A DNA stretch of 64,000 nt from Triticum aestivum (taxonomy: Eukaryota > Streptophyta > Magnoliopsida > Poales > Poaceae): contig NC_057796.1 of NCBI RefSeq assembly GCF_018294505.1, positions 189,313,597 to 189,377,596 of the forward strand, read 5' to 3'. The notes beneath the pieces were generated by a model. That model was not told the DNA's origin and did no database searches. It saw only the letters and a program-made list of their open reading frames with translations. Positions within the stretch are counted from its first letter, which is position 1; each line of letters begins with the position of its first letter. Of the stretch, positions 32,740 through 44,111 are shown piece by piece. The translations under genes and the position numbers were made by a program.

Positions 32740-35583
32740 TGTAACGACCAAACCTCGAAGGATTTGAGTCTCTGTGCTTACTGTGCTAGTCCCTGGATCG
32801 AACTCGCTAGCACACACAGTATAGATGAATACCAGAATAGCAAGTGCATCATTTATTACAACGTATGATCCATAGTATATAAAATAAAACAATCTGCATA
32901 GCAATTGGCTAGCTTTATTCAATCAAACAGCGGAAAGTAGCAGAAAATAACGATGAGTCCCATCATAGCCCACTGGCGATGCTAAGTGCAGACTCACGAC
33001 CCTAACGGTACCTTACACTTCGTCTGAGTATCCTGCAACAAGAGACGTTGCAGCCATATAGGTCAATACTTTGAATGTATTGCCAAGTTACACAGGAGTA
33101 ATAATATAGCAGACCTACATGTATATGCATAGTATAACAAAAGAAGGCTTGAGGGTTTATTTTTGCAGAAAGCTGATTTTATCCTAATAACTGCCTAATA
33201 GTCAATTTTTTTTACATCCTTTTATTACTACATGTATATACACAAGGTTGAGTTGGCAAAATCAACTCCAACCTACCCTTTATTAAGTTGCCCAACAAAT
33301 TTATTAGGTGTCACATCTGTCAAGATCATCCAACAACTGTAATGGCATAGTGGCTCAAAATTACCCATAACTGGGGGCACGGCTAATCATGATTAGTTTT
33401 AATACTCTGCAGAGTTTTGCACACTTTACCCACTAGACTCAACCCGAAGATTGAGACGAAGTCTTTCAGAAGCAGTCACCTCCACCCCCGGCAACCGGTA
33501 CACCTACTCATATCTACATCTGCTAGCTTACCTGGGCGAGGATCCCACAACCTACTCAACTAAGCCAGAGCCCATTTAGCTAGTGGTTGCGCATGGAAGC
33601 TACTAGTCACTAAGTCTGTCTGATCTTTTTGAGCCTGGGCGGCCGTCCACTTACATTCAGAGGGTATAAACCATGATGTTCTTGAAACCACCCTTCAATA
33701 CCAATTCCGCCCAGAGGTGAATTAAGTCCTTAATTACTACTCAATTTGTTATATTTATAGTCCTCACATAAGCTAAATGAATACATGAACCACCCCCGTT
33801 TACAAAGCATAGCAAGCTACAACTACCACGATTTGCAAAACACGGGAAGATAGCTCAACAGCATAGCAAAATTTATATATTAATCCTATACATGCATATA
33901 TTCATAGTGTGATATAACTACATGCATAGAAAACAATAGGTAAAGGATGATCAACATGTAACTTGCCTTGGTTCTGGTTCAAAAAGTCACACTCCTGACA
34001 ATAGCTCGTGTTGCACTCCGGACAATCTACACGTTTCACACAATTCAACATATCAATCACCGGAACACAAAAAGAACCAAAACAAAACCAACAGCAAGGA
34101 AACCATTTTTAAAACTCAACAACAGAAGCTTAACAGCACCTAAATTGCACTACGGTCACAATGCAAAAAGAATCACTAAATTTCGTTAAACGGTTGGGAA
34201 GTTACGGCCTCCGGAAGATTTGATTCAAATTCAAACGAATTCAAATTTGAACGGTGCAAACATGCGCAAAGTTGGTACTGTGATAATGTGCTGATTTTTG
34301 TGAGTGCATAGGAAAAAGAATTACCTAAATTGGACTTATAGAATAAAAGATATAGCTAAAAGAATTTTGGATGAAAATCTGTGAAAAACAAAAAGAAACA
34401 GAAAACTCCTGGACACTGTAGCAACTCCTGTGCGTGCCGTGTAGCTAACTGCCACGTGGCAACACGCGATTGGACGAAAGTGATCCTTCGCGCGTGTGCT
34501 CACCAGAATAGAGGAAAAACGGCGGCGGCTCCGGGCGTCGGCGGCGGCGCTTCTCCGGCGGTGCTCCGGCGAAAGTGAAGTGGCGGATGGGTTCAGCGAC
34601 GAGTGGCGGAGGCGGACTGTGCCGGCGGCGGTGAGGACCTGAACGCGGCGGATCCGGCGGCGGCGGTCGAGCTCGTTCCTCTCCCTCTGCTGCGTTTATG
34701 GCCACGAGAAGGAGTCAGCGAGAGCGGTGTCGAGAGAGGGTTCGAACGGTGACAAGTGGAGCGGCCAGGGCGACCTTACGGCGGCGATCGGCGGACCTTC
34801 TCTGCGAGATCCAAAACGCCCGACAGGCGCATGTGGACGAGGGGCGATGGGGAAAGGGCTTCGGAAGGTTTCCCCTAGGGCTTTTCCTCGCGTGCGGTGT
34901 CCCTGGGGAGCACGGGGTCGGACAGGGGCGCAGATCGACTCGGGTGCGGCCTCGGCGTGCGTGTGCGTCCGACCGGAGGAAGGAGATAGGTGCAGGGCCC
35001 GTTGGACAGAGAGAGAGAGAAGCGGCGGCGGGTCGGGTGCGGTGTACCGCTTCGGCGGCTGGAGGCGCGGGAGACTGGGCCGCGGGCAGTGCAGGGTTAG
35101 CTGGGCCGCGGGGTTGGCTGCTGGGCCGCGCAGTGCTGCGTTTTTTTTTCTTATGAATAAACCACAACAGATAAAAACAAACTAAAATAAAACAACATAA
35201 TAAAACCTAAATAAAAATACTTGGACACATAGTCAAAATAGCCCTACAGCTATAAACTACAGGAACACTAGTTCCAACACAAATGCAATTTTCGAAAATA
35301 GTTTTTATGCAATAGGCAACACATAACAGCAACAAAACACTCAAATAAAATATTTTGGAGATTGCAAAAATTACCAGAACATATTAGATGAACTGGAAAT
35401 AATATTCTGCACATTATGAACATTTTTAAACAGGGGAGAAGTCATGTTATCTCCACTCCAATAAATTGCCTTTGTTGCATAATGAATTGAATATTTCAGA
35501 AAAAAGCAAATAATGCAATAAAAATATGATATGCATATGAATGATCTAATAGCATCCTAATTTAGGAAAACTAGGATGTTACA
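32740..35583 (-). repeat. 3' LTR of the chromovirus (2844 bp)
   Basis: Matches 39288-41995 along its length with a few percent differences by eye. It holds about 155 bp (about 34915-35070) that the other LTR lacks. ORFs within the GC-rich part (34445-35160) are not supported as genes because they occur in both orientations and follow base composition. Confidence 0.9.
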
Positions 35584-35594
35584 AACCTACCCCC

Positions 35595-35807
35595 TTAAGA
35601 TGAATCTTGTCCTCGAGATTCGGGCTGATTAGCAAATAGGTGTGGGTGATCGTGCGTGAGATCTTCCTCTCGTTCCCAGGTAGCTTCCTCCTCGGTGTGA
35701 TGATCCCACTGAACCTTGCATAACTTAATTGTCTTGGTGCGAGTAACTCTCTCTGCTGTCTCCAGAATCTTAACAGGTTTCTCCTCGTATGTCAAATCAC
35801 TCTCCAA
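35595..35807 (-). pseudogene. Chromodomain, C-terminal end of the integrase polyprotein
   Basis: The frame continues that of the integrase after one TAG (35808-35810). It reads SDLTYEEKPVKILETAERV, an LCKVQWDHHTEEEATWERE core and a conserved HPHLF end. The E-A-T-W-E pattern is the chromodomain signature of plant chromoviruses, which in active elements directs integration to particular chromatin. The TAG between integrase and chromodomain would remove it from the protein. Confidence 0.8.
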
Positions 35808-36908
35808 CTAAATTGCCTCAAGTGGCACCGTGTCCCTCAATGGAACATCCATCATCTCTGCATGACACTTCTTCAACTGAGATACATGAAACGCATTATG
35901 AACTCCTGACAAGGATTCTGGCAACTCCAGCTGATAAGCTACCTGTCCTCTACGCTCCAAGATCTTGTAAGGCCCCACAAAGCGTGGTGCTAACGTACCT
36001 TTAATTCCAAACCTCTTAATTCCCCGAAGTGGTGAAACTCGAAGATATGCACGGTCTCCTACATCATATGTCACCTCCTTACGTTTTGTATCTGCATAAC
36101 TCTTCTGTCTGGACTGTGCTATCTTCAGCCTATCACGAATCAACTTGACCTTCTCCTTAGCATCTCCGATCAAGTCTGGTCCAAAGAACTGATGCTCTCC
36201 AACCTCATCCCACATCAGCGGTGTCCTGCACTTCCTTCCATACAATACCTCAAATGGTGCCATCTCCAGAATAGCTTGATAACTGTTATTATATGAGAAC
36301 TCTGCATAAGGTAAATTATCATCCCAACTGGACCCATAGTCCAAAGCACAAGCTCTCAACATATCCTCCAAAATCTGGTTTACCCTCTCTGTCTGCCCAT
36401 CAGTCTGCGGATGGAAAGCTGTACAGAACTCCAGCCTGGTGCCCAAGGATGCATGCAACTGACACCAAAATTTAGATGTGAACTGAGTACCTTTACCAGA
36501 CACTACCTTCCTTGGAACTCCATGCAGACAAACAATCTTAGACATATAAATCTTTGCTAGTTGAGCACTGGTATAAGTAGTCTTTACCGGGATGAAGTGA
36601 GCAACTTTAGTTAAACGATCAACAACTACCCAAATAGAAACATAACTTGACCGAGTCCTGGGTAAACCTATAATGAAATCCATACCAATCTCATCCCACT
36701 TCCAATCAGGTTTAGGCAATAGCTGTAACAAACCTGCTGGTCTCTGATGTTCTGCTTTAACCCTCTGGCACACATCACATGTTGCAATATATCCAGCAAT
36801 TTCCCTCTTCAGGCTAGGCCACCAAAATCTTTCCCTCAAATCCAAATACATCTTAGTATTACCTGGGTGAATAGAATAAGGTGAATCATGCGCCTCCTGA
36901 AGAATCAA
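35808..36908 (-). pseudogene. Integrase of the chromovirus
   Basis: An HHCC zinc-binding region is visible (HDSPYSIHPGNTKMY, then CDVCQ). The catalytic core has the first Asp in GMDFIIGLP. The second Asp is missing: the family motif has an Asp after the Ser, but here the sequence is VVSGKGTQFTS. The Glu is kept in HPQTDGQTERVNQ. The C-terminal part includes PFEVLYGRKCRTPL and a GPYKILERRGQVAYQL segment before the chromodomain. Loss of the catalytic Asp alone would abolish strand transfer. It lies in frame with the upstream pol segments only after further breaks. Confidence 0.85.
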
Positions 36909-37082
36909 CTTCCTGATATCTACATCCTAAGGTACACAAATACGCTTCTCAAACCATATGGCTCCATGTTCATCCTCATGGAAACCTTCTGCCTTACCTT
37001 TAACCATATTCTCTTTTATCTCAGCAATCTCCTTATCACCCTTTTGAGCTTCTCTGATCTTGTCAAGCAAAGTAGGCTTTAC

Positions 37083-37493
37083 CTAAAGTGTTGCTAAATA
37101 TCCCTTGGGAACCATCTCCAACCTGAGATTCCTGAACTGCTCACATAACTCCGATGGCATATCATCAATATTAATTGCATTAGCATGGCTCCTACGACTC
37201 AATGCATCAGCAACAACATTAGCCTTACCAGGATGATACTGCACATTCAAATCATAATCCTTAATAAGCTCCAACCATCTCCTCTGCCTGAGGTTCAGAT
37301 CCTTCTGACTAAAAATATACTTCAAGCTCTTATGATCAGTAAATATATCACAATGATTACCAATAAGATATGGCCTCCAAGTTTTCAATGCACGCACAAC
37401 TGAAACTAACTCCAAATCATGTGTAGGATAATTAAGCTCATGATTCTTAAGCTGACGTGAAGCATATGAAACAACTTTACCTTCCTGCATCAA
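37083..37493 (-). pseudogene. RNase H domain of the chromovirus pol
   Basis: Contains [39 protein letters not shown] and VVADALSRR, the usual RNase H segments of gypsy pol. It is separated from RT by a stop near 37509 and from integrase by a stop near 37083 and a short unread stretch. Confidence 0.85.
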
Positions 37494-37508
37494 AACACTC
37501 CCAAGTCC

Positions 37509-37979
37509 TTAACGAGAAGCATCACAATATACCTGGAAGTCCTTACGTATATCCGGCAGAGTTAAGACTGGGGCTGTAACCAAACGCTGCTTCAATTCCT
37601 GAAAGCTGGCTTCACATTCATCAGTCCAAACAAACTTCTTCTCCTTCTTCAACAATTCAGTCATAGGCTTTGCAATCTTGGAAAAGTTCTCAATAAACCT
37701 CCTGTAATAACCTGCAAGGCCCAAAAAGCTGCGAATCTCTCCAACTGTCGTGGGTGTCTCCCACTCTGTAACTGCAGCAACCTTAGATGGATCAACTGCA
37801 AGTCTGTTACCTGACACAACATGTCCAAGGAAAGCTACCTCATCCAGCCAAAACTCACATTTACTGAACTTGGCATACAACTGATGTTCCCTCAATTTCT
37901 CCAATACCAAACGCAGATGCACCTCATGCTCTTGCTTATTCTTGGAGAACACCAATATATCATCAATGAAAACAACCAC
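37509..37979 (-). pseudogene. Reverse transcriptase, C-terminal part (FIDD motif)
   Basis: The FIDDILVFS active-site motif is intact near the start, followed by [20 protein letters not shown] and FLGHVVSG. The end ([25 protein letters not shown]) leads into RNase H. A frameshift around 37980 separates it from the N-terminal part. Confidence 0.88.
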
Positions 37980-38330
37980 AATTTATCCAAGAACTCCATA
38001 AACACCTTGTTCATCATATTCATGAAGTATGCAGGAGCATTAGTCAATCCAAATGACATAACAGTATATTCATACAACCCAGACCTCGTAGTAAAAGCAG
38101 TCTTTGGAATATCTTCCTCACGAATCTTTAATTGATGATAATCAGAACGAAGATCAATCTTAGAAAACACAGTAGCTCCCTCCAACTGGTCAAACAGATC
38201 ATTTATCATAGGCAAAGGATACTTATTCTTAATGGTTACCTCATTCAGAGAACGATAATCAACACACATCCTCAAGGTCCCATCCTTCTTCTCCACAAAC
38301 AAAACTGGAGCTCCCCAAGGTGATGAACTT
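37980..38330 (-). pseudogene. Reverse transcriptase, N-terminal part
   Basis: Reads [53 protein letters not shown] and [12 protein letters not shown], all standard RT blocks. The frame then ends within [10 protein letters not shown] and switches. Upstream the frame continues weakly to about 38505. Confidence 0.85.
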
Positions 38331-38505
38331 GGGCGAACAAATCCTTGTGCCTACAATTCTCTTATCTGCTTCTTCAATTCCTCCAACTCTTGAGGAGGCA
38401 TTCTATACGGTCTCTTTGCAATAGGTCCAGTGCCCGGTATTAAATCAATAAGAAACTCAATATCTCTATCTGGTGGCATACCTGGCAACTCCTCTGGATA
38501 ATCTT

Positions 38506-38830
38506 TCACAACTGGCACCTCTTCCAGGCTACCCCAGAGTTCATCTTCACCTGATTATGCTTATACTTACACACATATTTGATCCTCTTCCCTCTTGGTG
38601 CACTGAGAATAATAGATCGACTAGCATAATCAATACGACCTTTATATAACTGCAACCAATCCATACCCAAAATAATATCCAGGCCTTGTGACTTTAATAT
38701 AATCAAATCCGTAGGAAACTCATGGTTCCCAATAGACAAAGTCAACTGATGACAACCAACACCTGCTATCATCTCAGCTCCTGGGGAACTCACACTAATA
38801 GGCATACTAAGGGTTTTGGTTGGCAAGAAT
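38506..38830 (-). pseudogene. Protease remnant of the chromovirus
   Basis: The readable part has GCHQLTLSIGNHEF, LIILKSQGLDIILGMDWLQ and the downstream KGRIDYASRSIIL. The LGMDWL motif marks the C-terminal half of gypsy aspartic proteases. The catalytic DSG/DTG segment and all of gag are gone. Confidence 0.75.
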
Positions 38831-39273
38831 AGATGAGTTATAGATATAATAGGGCCAAAGACTATGTATATATAAATATATTCTACCCATATGCATAATA
38901 TGATCAAGCCAACAAAACACAACAACGAATAACACCAACAAACAGACAAACAATAGACAATATGATAATATTATATATATATAGTTGAATAACTTTGACA
39001 CTAAGCAATTTAACAAACAACTACCAATCAAGCAAACAATCTAGTATCTTCATACCACGAAAGTGGGCATAATCAGATACGCTAACACGATAATGTTGCA
39101 ATATAAAACAAACATGAATGGTGGTCTCAGCACTAGTTCCTACTTAACTGTTCAAGATACTTGAGGGGGTTAACTAATAAACAGTAAGAAGTATACCTAG
39201 TTTATAAAATAATTTTCACTCCTATGGCTTTTCTAATCCATTTTCTAGGGTCACGTCCTACAGTCAACATGCT
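38831..39273. other. AT-rich DNA replacing gag of the chromovirus
   Basis: No coding signal. The left part has tatatata-rich sequence and ends near the primer site. It marks the deletion that removed gag. Confidence 0.5.
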
Positions 39274-39285
39274 GCTCTGATACCA
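39274..39285 (-). other. tRNA-Met-type primer-binding site of the chromovirus
   Basis: The minus strand reads TGGTATCAGAGC two bases inside the LTR, complementary to the 3' end of initiator tRNA-Met. Confidence 0.9.
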
Positions 39286-39287
39286 TC

Positions 39288-41995
39288 TGTAACGACCAAA
39301 CCTCGAAGGATTTGAGTCTCTGTGCTTACCGTGCTAGTCCCTGGATCGAACTCGCTAGCACACAAAGTATAGATGAATACCAGAATAGCAAGTGCATCAT
39401 TTATTACAACGTATGATCCAGAGTATATAAAATAAAACAATCCGCATATAACTTGGCTAGCTTTATTCAATCAAACAGCGGAAAGTAGCAGAAAATAACG
39501 ATGAGTCCCATCATAGCCCACTGGCGATGCTGAGTGCAGACTCGCGATCCTAACGGTACCTTACTCTTTGTCTGAATATCCTGCAACAAGAGACGTTGCA
39601 GCCATATAGGTCAATACTTTGAATGTATTGGAAAGATACACAGGAGTAATAATATAGCAGACCTACATGTATATGCATAGTATAACAAAAGAAGGCTTGA
39701 GGGTTTATTTTTGCAGAAAGCTGATTTTATCCTAATAACTGCCTAATAGTCAAATTTTTATTTACTTCCTTTTATTACTACAATTATATACACAAGGTTG
39801 AGTTGGAAAAATTAACTCCAACCTACCCTTCATTAAGTTGCCCAACAAATTTATTAAGTGTCACATCTGTCAAGATCATCCAACAACTGTAATGGCATAG
39901 TGGCTCAAAATTACCCATAACCGGGGGCACGGCTAATCATGATTAGTTTTAATACTCTACAGAGTTTTGCACACTTTACCCACTAGACTCAACCCAAAGA
40001 TTGAGACGAAGTCTTTCAGAAGCAGTCACCTCCACCCCCGGCAACCGGTACACCTACGCATATCTACATCTGCTAGCTTACTTGGGCGAGGATCCCACAA
40101 CCTACTCAACTAAGCCAGAGCCCATTTAGCTAGTGGTTGCACATGGAAGCTACTAGTCACTAAGTCTGTCTGATCTTTTTGAGCCTGGGCGGCTGTCCAC
40201 TTACATCCAGAGGGTATAAACCATGATGTTCTTGAAACCACCCTTCAATACCAATTCCGCCCAGAGGTGAATTAAGTCCTTAATTACTACTCAATTTGTT
40301 ATATTTATAGTCCTCACATAAGCTCAATGAATACACGAACCACCCCCGTCTACAAAGCATAGCAAGCTACAACTACCACGATTTGCAAAACACGGGAAGA
40401 TAGCTCAACAGCATAGCAAAATTTATATATTAATCCTATACATGCATATATTCATAGTGTGATATAACTACATGCATAGAAAACAATAGGTAAAGGATGA
40501 TCAACATGTAACTTGCCTTGGTTCTGGTTCAAAAAGTCACACTCCTGACAATAGCTCGTGTCGCACTCCGGACAATCTACATGTTTCACACAATTCAACA
40601 TATCAATCACCGGAACACGAAAAGAACCAAAACAAAACCAACAGCAAGGAAACCATTTTTAAAACTCAACAACAGAAGCTTAACAGCACCTAAATTGCAC
40701 TACGGTCACAATGCAAAAAGAATCACTAAATTTCGTTAAACGGTTGGGAAGTTACGGCCTCCGGAAGATTTGATTCAAATTCAAACGAATTCAAATTTGA
40801 ACAGTGCAAACATGCACAAAGTTGGTACTGTGATAATGTGCTGATTTTTGTGAGTGCATAGGAAAAAGAATTACCTAAATTGGACTTATAGAATAAAAGA
40901 TATAGCTAAAAGAATTTTGGATGAAAATCTGTGAAAAACAAAAAGAAACAGAAAACTCCTGGACACTGTAGCAACTCCTGTGCGTGCCGTGTAGCTAACT
41001 GCCACGTGGCAACACGCGATTGGCCGAAAGTGATCCTTCGCGCGTGTGCTCACCGGAACAGAGGAAAAACGGCAGAGGCTCCGGGCGTCGGCGGCGGCGC
41101 TTCTCCGGCGGTGCTCCGGCGAAAGTGAAGTGGCGGTTGGGTTCAGCGACGAGTGGCAGAGGTGGACTGTGCCGGCAGCGGTGAGGACCTGAACGCGGCG
41201 GCTCCGGCGGCGGCGATCGAGCTTTTTCCTCTCCCTCTGCTGCGTTTATGGCCACGAGAAGGAGTCAGCGAGAGCGGCGTCGAGAGAGGGTTCGAACGGT
41301 GACAAGTGGAGTGGCCGGGGCGTCCTTACGGTGGCGGTCGGCGGACCTTCTCTATGAGATCCAAAACGCCCGACAGGCGCGTGTGGACAAGGGGCGATGG
41401 GGAAAGGGCTTCGGAAGGTTTCCCCTAGGGCTTGTCCTCACGTGCGGTGTCCCTGGGGAGCACGGGAGGCTGGGCCGCAGGCAGTGCGGGGTTAGCTGGG
41501 CCGTGGGGTTGGCTGCTGGGCCGCGCAGTGCTTAGCGCTACGCGCTGTGCTGCGTTTTTTTCTTATGAATAAACCACAACAGATAAAAACAAACTAAAAT
41601 AAAACAACAGAATAAAACCTAAATAAAAATACTTAGACACACAGTCAAAATAGCCCTACAGCTATAAACTACAGGAACACTAGTTCCAACACTAATGCAA
41701 TTTTCAAAAATAGTTTTTGTGCAGTAGGCAACACATAACAACAACAAAACACTCAAATAAAATATTTTGGAGATTGCAAAAATTACCAGAACATATTAGA
41801 TGAACTGGAAATAAAATTCTGCATATTATGAACATTATTAAATAGGGGAGAAGTCACGTTATCTCCACTCCAATAAATTGCCTTTGTTGCATAATGATTT
41901 GAATATTTCAGAAAAAAGCAAATAATGCAATAAAAATATGATATGCATATGAATGATCTAATAACATTCTAATTTAGGAAAATTGGGATGTTACA
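39288..41995 (-). repeat. 5' LTR of the chromovirus (2708 bp)
   Basis: Pairs with 32740-35583. It carries a deletion of about 155 bp after gcacggg (about 41466) and a short insertion ttagcgctacgcgctgtgct near 41531, neither found in the other LTR. Confidence 0.9.
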
Positions 41996-42107
41996 TGAAA
42001 TACATCGGAGTACAACATGATATAGCTTCAGCACTCAGCTACCCCATTACACAACTTCACCAGCAGCAAGTTTCACATGCAACATCTAGAACCTTTCGAA
42101 ATTAGCA

Positions 42108-42345
42108 TCATAGACGATACATAGAGAGATGCATCTCATCTGGAAAACTGCTGAAGCGGAAGGCGAATATTGAGCATTCATTCATGTAGAAGGTCTTTGC
42201 AACTTTAGGCTAGTGCCTGTGGATGATTGACCGTCCATCCTTCGACCTCTTCAGAAACACTTCAATATTGAACCGTGGGTGTTGTATGAAAACTTTCCTC
42301 GCCTCCTGACCATAATGTGGTTTGAGAGGTAATCATCAGTGAAGC
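42108..42345 (-). pseudogene. B3-like exon
   Basis: The acceptor TTGTTTTCAG precedes the exon. It starts FTDDYLSNHIMVRRRGK, shifts frame within gaggaaag, then reads VFIQHPRFNIEVFLKRSKDG and RSIIHRH. A TAG follows where a Trp is expected, then PKVAKTFYMNECSIFAFRF and DEMHLSMYRL before a TGA. The spacing of strand, charged turn, W-x-x-F segment and final FxF...L strand matches B3 domains. Upstream exons should lie to the right (42420-43080), where I can only see intron-like AT-rich DNA with a donor-like site near 42475. Confidence 0.5.
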
Positions 42346-43080
42346 CTGAAAACAAGGATGTGCATAAATATCTTCTCTATATTGGAAATGGGGCAAAGGA
42401 ATAAAAAGGGAAGGTATAATAGTTAGTACCATCTTGTAAACCTCAGTGCTTCCCATTGTTTCCCTGCAACACATATAAGGTAGTTAGTCATTAGGTTAAG
42501 TAAGGGTTCACATGCTATCAGTAAAATATGCTGATGATAAATAAGCACATTGCAGATTCATCAGATTAATTCAAGCCACATGGAAAACCCATTTATCCAA
42601 ACCAAGCATGATTAAGAACTAGGAAATATATCACTTGTATATGTTTCTCATGTATTAAGTGCAGCCAAATTTGATTTATTCCTCACATGGTATACAATAA
42701 CAGAATGCAGCCACAACAATTGAACATCGCATTGCAGAATTGAACCAAGCAGTTAACTAAACACCACAACAAATGAACCAAACTTTAAATGAGCACCACA
42801 TTGCACAATATAACATACTCCTAATAGAAGATCAGACAGTTAACCAAACCAAGCATGCTTAACAACTTGGAAATATTGCACCCTGAAGAACTGAACATCA
42901 CATTTGATGAATTGAACCACGCAGTTAACTGAACACCATATTGCACGACATATAGAACATATACACTATAGCAGAAGATTGCATGGTAAAAGTAGATAGC
43001 ACAATTCACTAGAATTTGTTAAGGAAAGGCAGTAGCTAGCAAACTGAAAATGGGTCCTTGTAGTGAGCTAATAAGACAAG
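42346..43080. other. Intron-like AT-rich stretch
   Basis: No clear exon. Repeated phrases such as gaaccaagcagttaac, gaaccacgcagttaactgaa and ttaaccaaaccaagcatg show local duplication of about 110-160 bp. Confidence 0.35.
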
Positions 43081-43581
43081 CTACTCCTCATTGTCGGAGA
43101 TATCGATGACGATTGGCTCCTTGGACATGGAAGAGGGCGAGGCCTCCGCATCATGGGTGCCCTCGTTGTAGTGGTGAGTTGCCTGAGCTGCTCCGAGCAC
43201 TAACCTGCTGGCTCTCGAGATGAGGTAAGCACGTGCACGCTGAGAAAACACCTCATAGTCTTCGTCGAAGGCACCGACGGTGGCCTCGAGAAAACACCAC
43301 GAACTGTCGCTTCAATCAGCCAACCGCGTCGCGACGTCAGCGCGTGAGGCGTCAACGGTGGCCTCGATGACGAGGTGCTCCTCCAAGATCTGGTGGTCGG
43401 CACGAATGGCAGCCATCGCGACCTCATGCGCTCGTGCGACCGCGATTTGCTTCTCCGCTGCCAAATGCTCCTTGAGATCCTGGCTATACTGTGTGCACCA
43501 TGGCTTAGGGCGGCGCTTATTTGGTGGAGGGGTCGGTGATTTGGGTGGAAGGTGTTGCGCTCGCGCCGGCGGTCGGGGCAT
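43081..43581 (-). pseudogene. Helical Triticeae-type protein, intact except one nonsense codon
   Basis: One frame runs 501 bp from ATG 43581 (MPRPPARAQHLPPKSPTPPP) to TAG 43081-43083. The only break is TGA at 43312-43314 in the sequence RLAD-stop-SDSSW, most simply a CGA to TGA change. The protein (about 166 residues) has a Pro/Lys-rich start, a helical Ala/Glu/Arg middle (LAAEKQIAVARAHEVAMAA), ARAYLISRASRLVLGAA, and an acidic end (SKEPIVIDISDNEE) that looks like a SUMO-interacting type hydrophobic-acidic motif (VIDI then acidic). I do not know its function. Confidence 0.6.
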
Positions 43582-44111
43582 GTGGGATGTGGAAGGAGGA
43601 CGAGGATGGGGGCCGGGTGTGGATTACCTGCCTGGATAGGCGAGGCCGAGCAGCGTGAAGGAGGGTCATCGGCGAGGAGGTGGTGCTGCAAGCAAGGAGT
43701 GAAGGTTTCAACTTGGAAAGGAAGGCGGAAACAAGGGAATGTGGATTTTGGTAAGGAGGAGGGGCGGGGGGGAAGATATTTCGGCGGAAGCCGAAAATTT
43801 GGAATCGTTTCAGCAAAAACACTGGCGCGCAAAGTGTCATCAGACACGGTCCCTTATTCAGAGCAGGCTATGAACTGTAGTCGTCGCACCTTCTCGCGTA
43901 AGCTGTATGCGTACTATACTCCAACGGTGCTCCAAGGTATTTTGTGCTGCATCTCACACGGTTGGTTATAATAAACTGGGTGGGATCTACTTGATTTTCC
44001 GTCTTCATTTGAAATACATAATGGGGTCACAGCGGCCATGGACGGTGTTTGAATTGCTAGACCTTTTATCTTCAGTGAACATGCAACTATATGTGTGTCA
44101 TAAAAGAATTG
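43582..44111. other. Upstream region of the 43.5-kb ORF and edge of the tandem array
   Basis: No ORF supported. A phrase gcatctcacacggttggtta (43951) resembles CACTA subterminal motifs near 52425. From about 43990 the DNA resembles 51600-51720 (catgcaactatatrt, gaattattc), the flank of the outlying repeat copy. Confidence 0.35.

Larger units (their letters stand above)
32740..41995 (-). mobile_element. Gypsy-type chromovirus retrotransposon, complete ends, gag deleted
   Basis: LTRs at 32740-35583 and 39288-41995 begin TGTAAC and end GTTACA, and an exact target duplication TGAAA lies at 32735-32739 and 41996-42000. On the minus strand the order is 5' LTR, tRNA-Met-type primer site, part of protease, RT, RNase H, integrase, chromodomain, polypurine tract (revcomp of cctacccccttaag), 3' LTR. 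The order protease-RT-RNase H-integrase and the chromodomain place it in the Ty3/gypsy chromoviruses (Tekay-like by the chromodomain, tentatively). Gag and the first part of protease are missing, replaced by AT-rich DNA at 38830-39270, and the polyprotein has stops and shifts, so it is inactive. Confidence 0.93.

Noticed and set aside
34445..35160. Genes in the GC-rich part of the chromovirus LTR
   Set aside because: Overlapping ORFs in four frames, low complexity, and position inside an LTR duplicated at 41 kb with frame-breaking indels.
39274..39287. A tRNA or regulatory site around tgctctgataccat
   Set aside because: It is the retrotransposon primer-binding site complementary to tRNA-Met.
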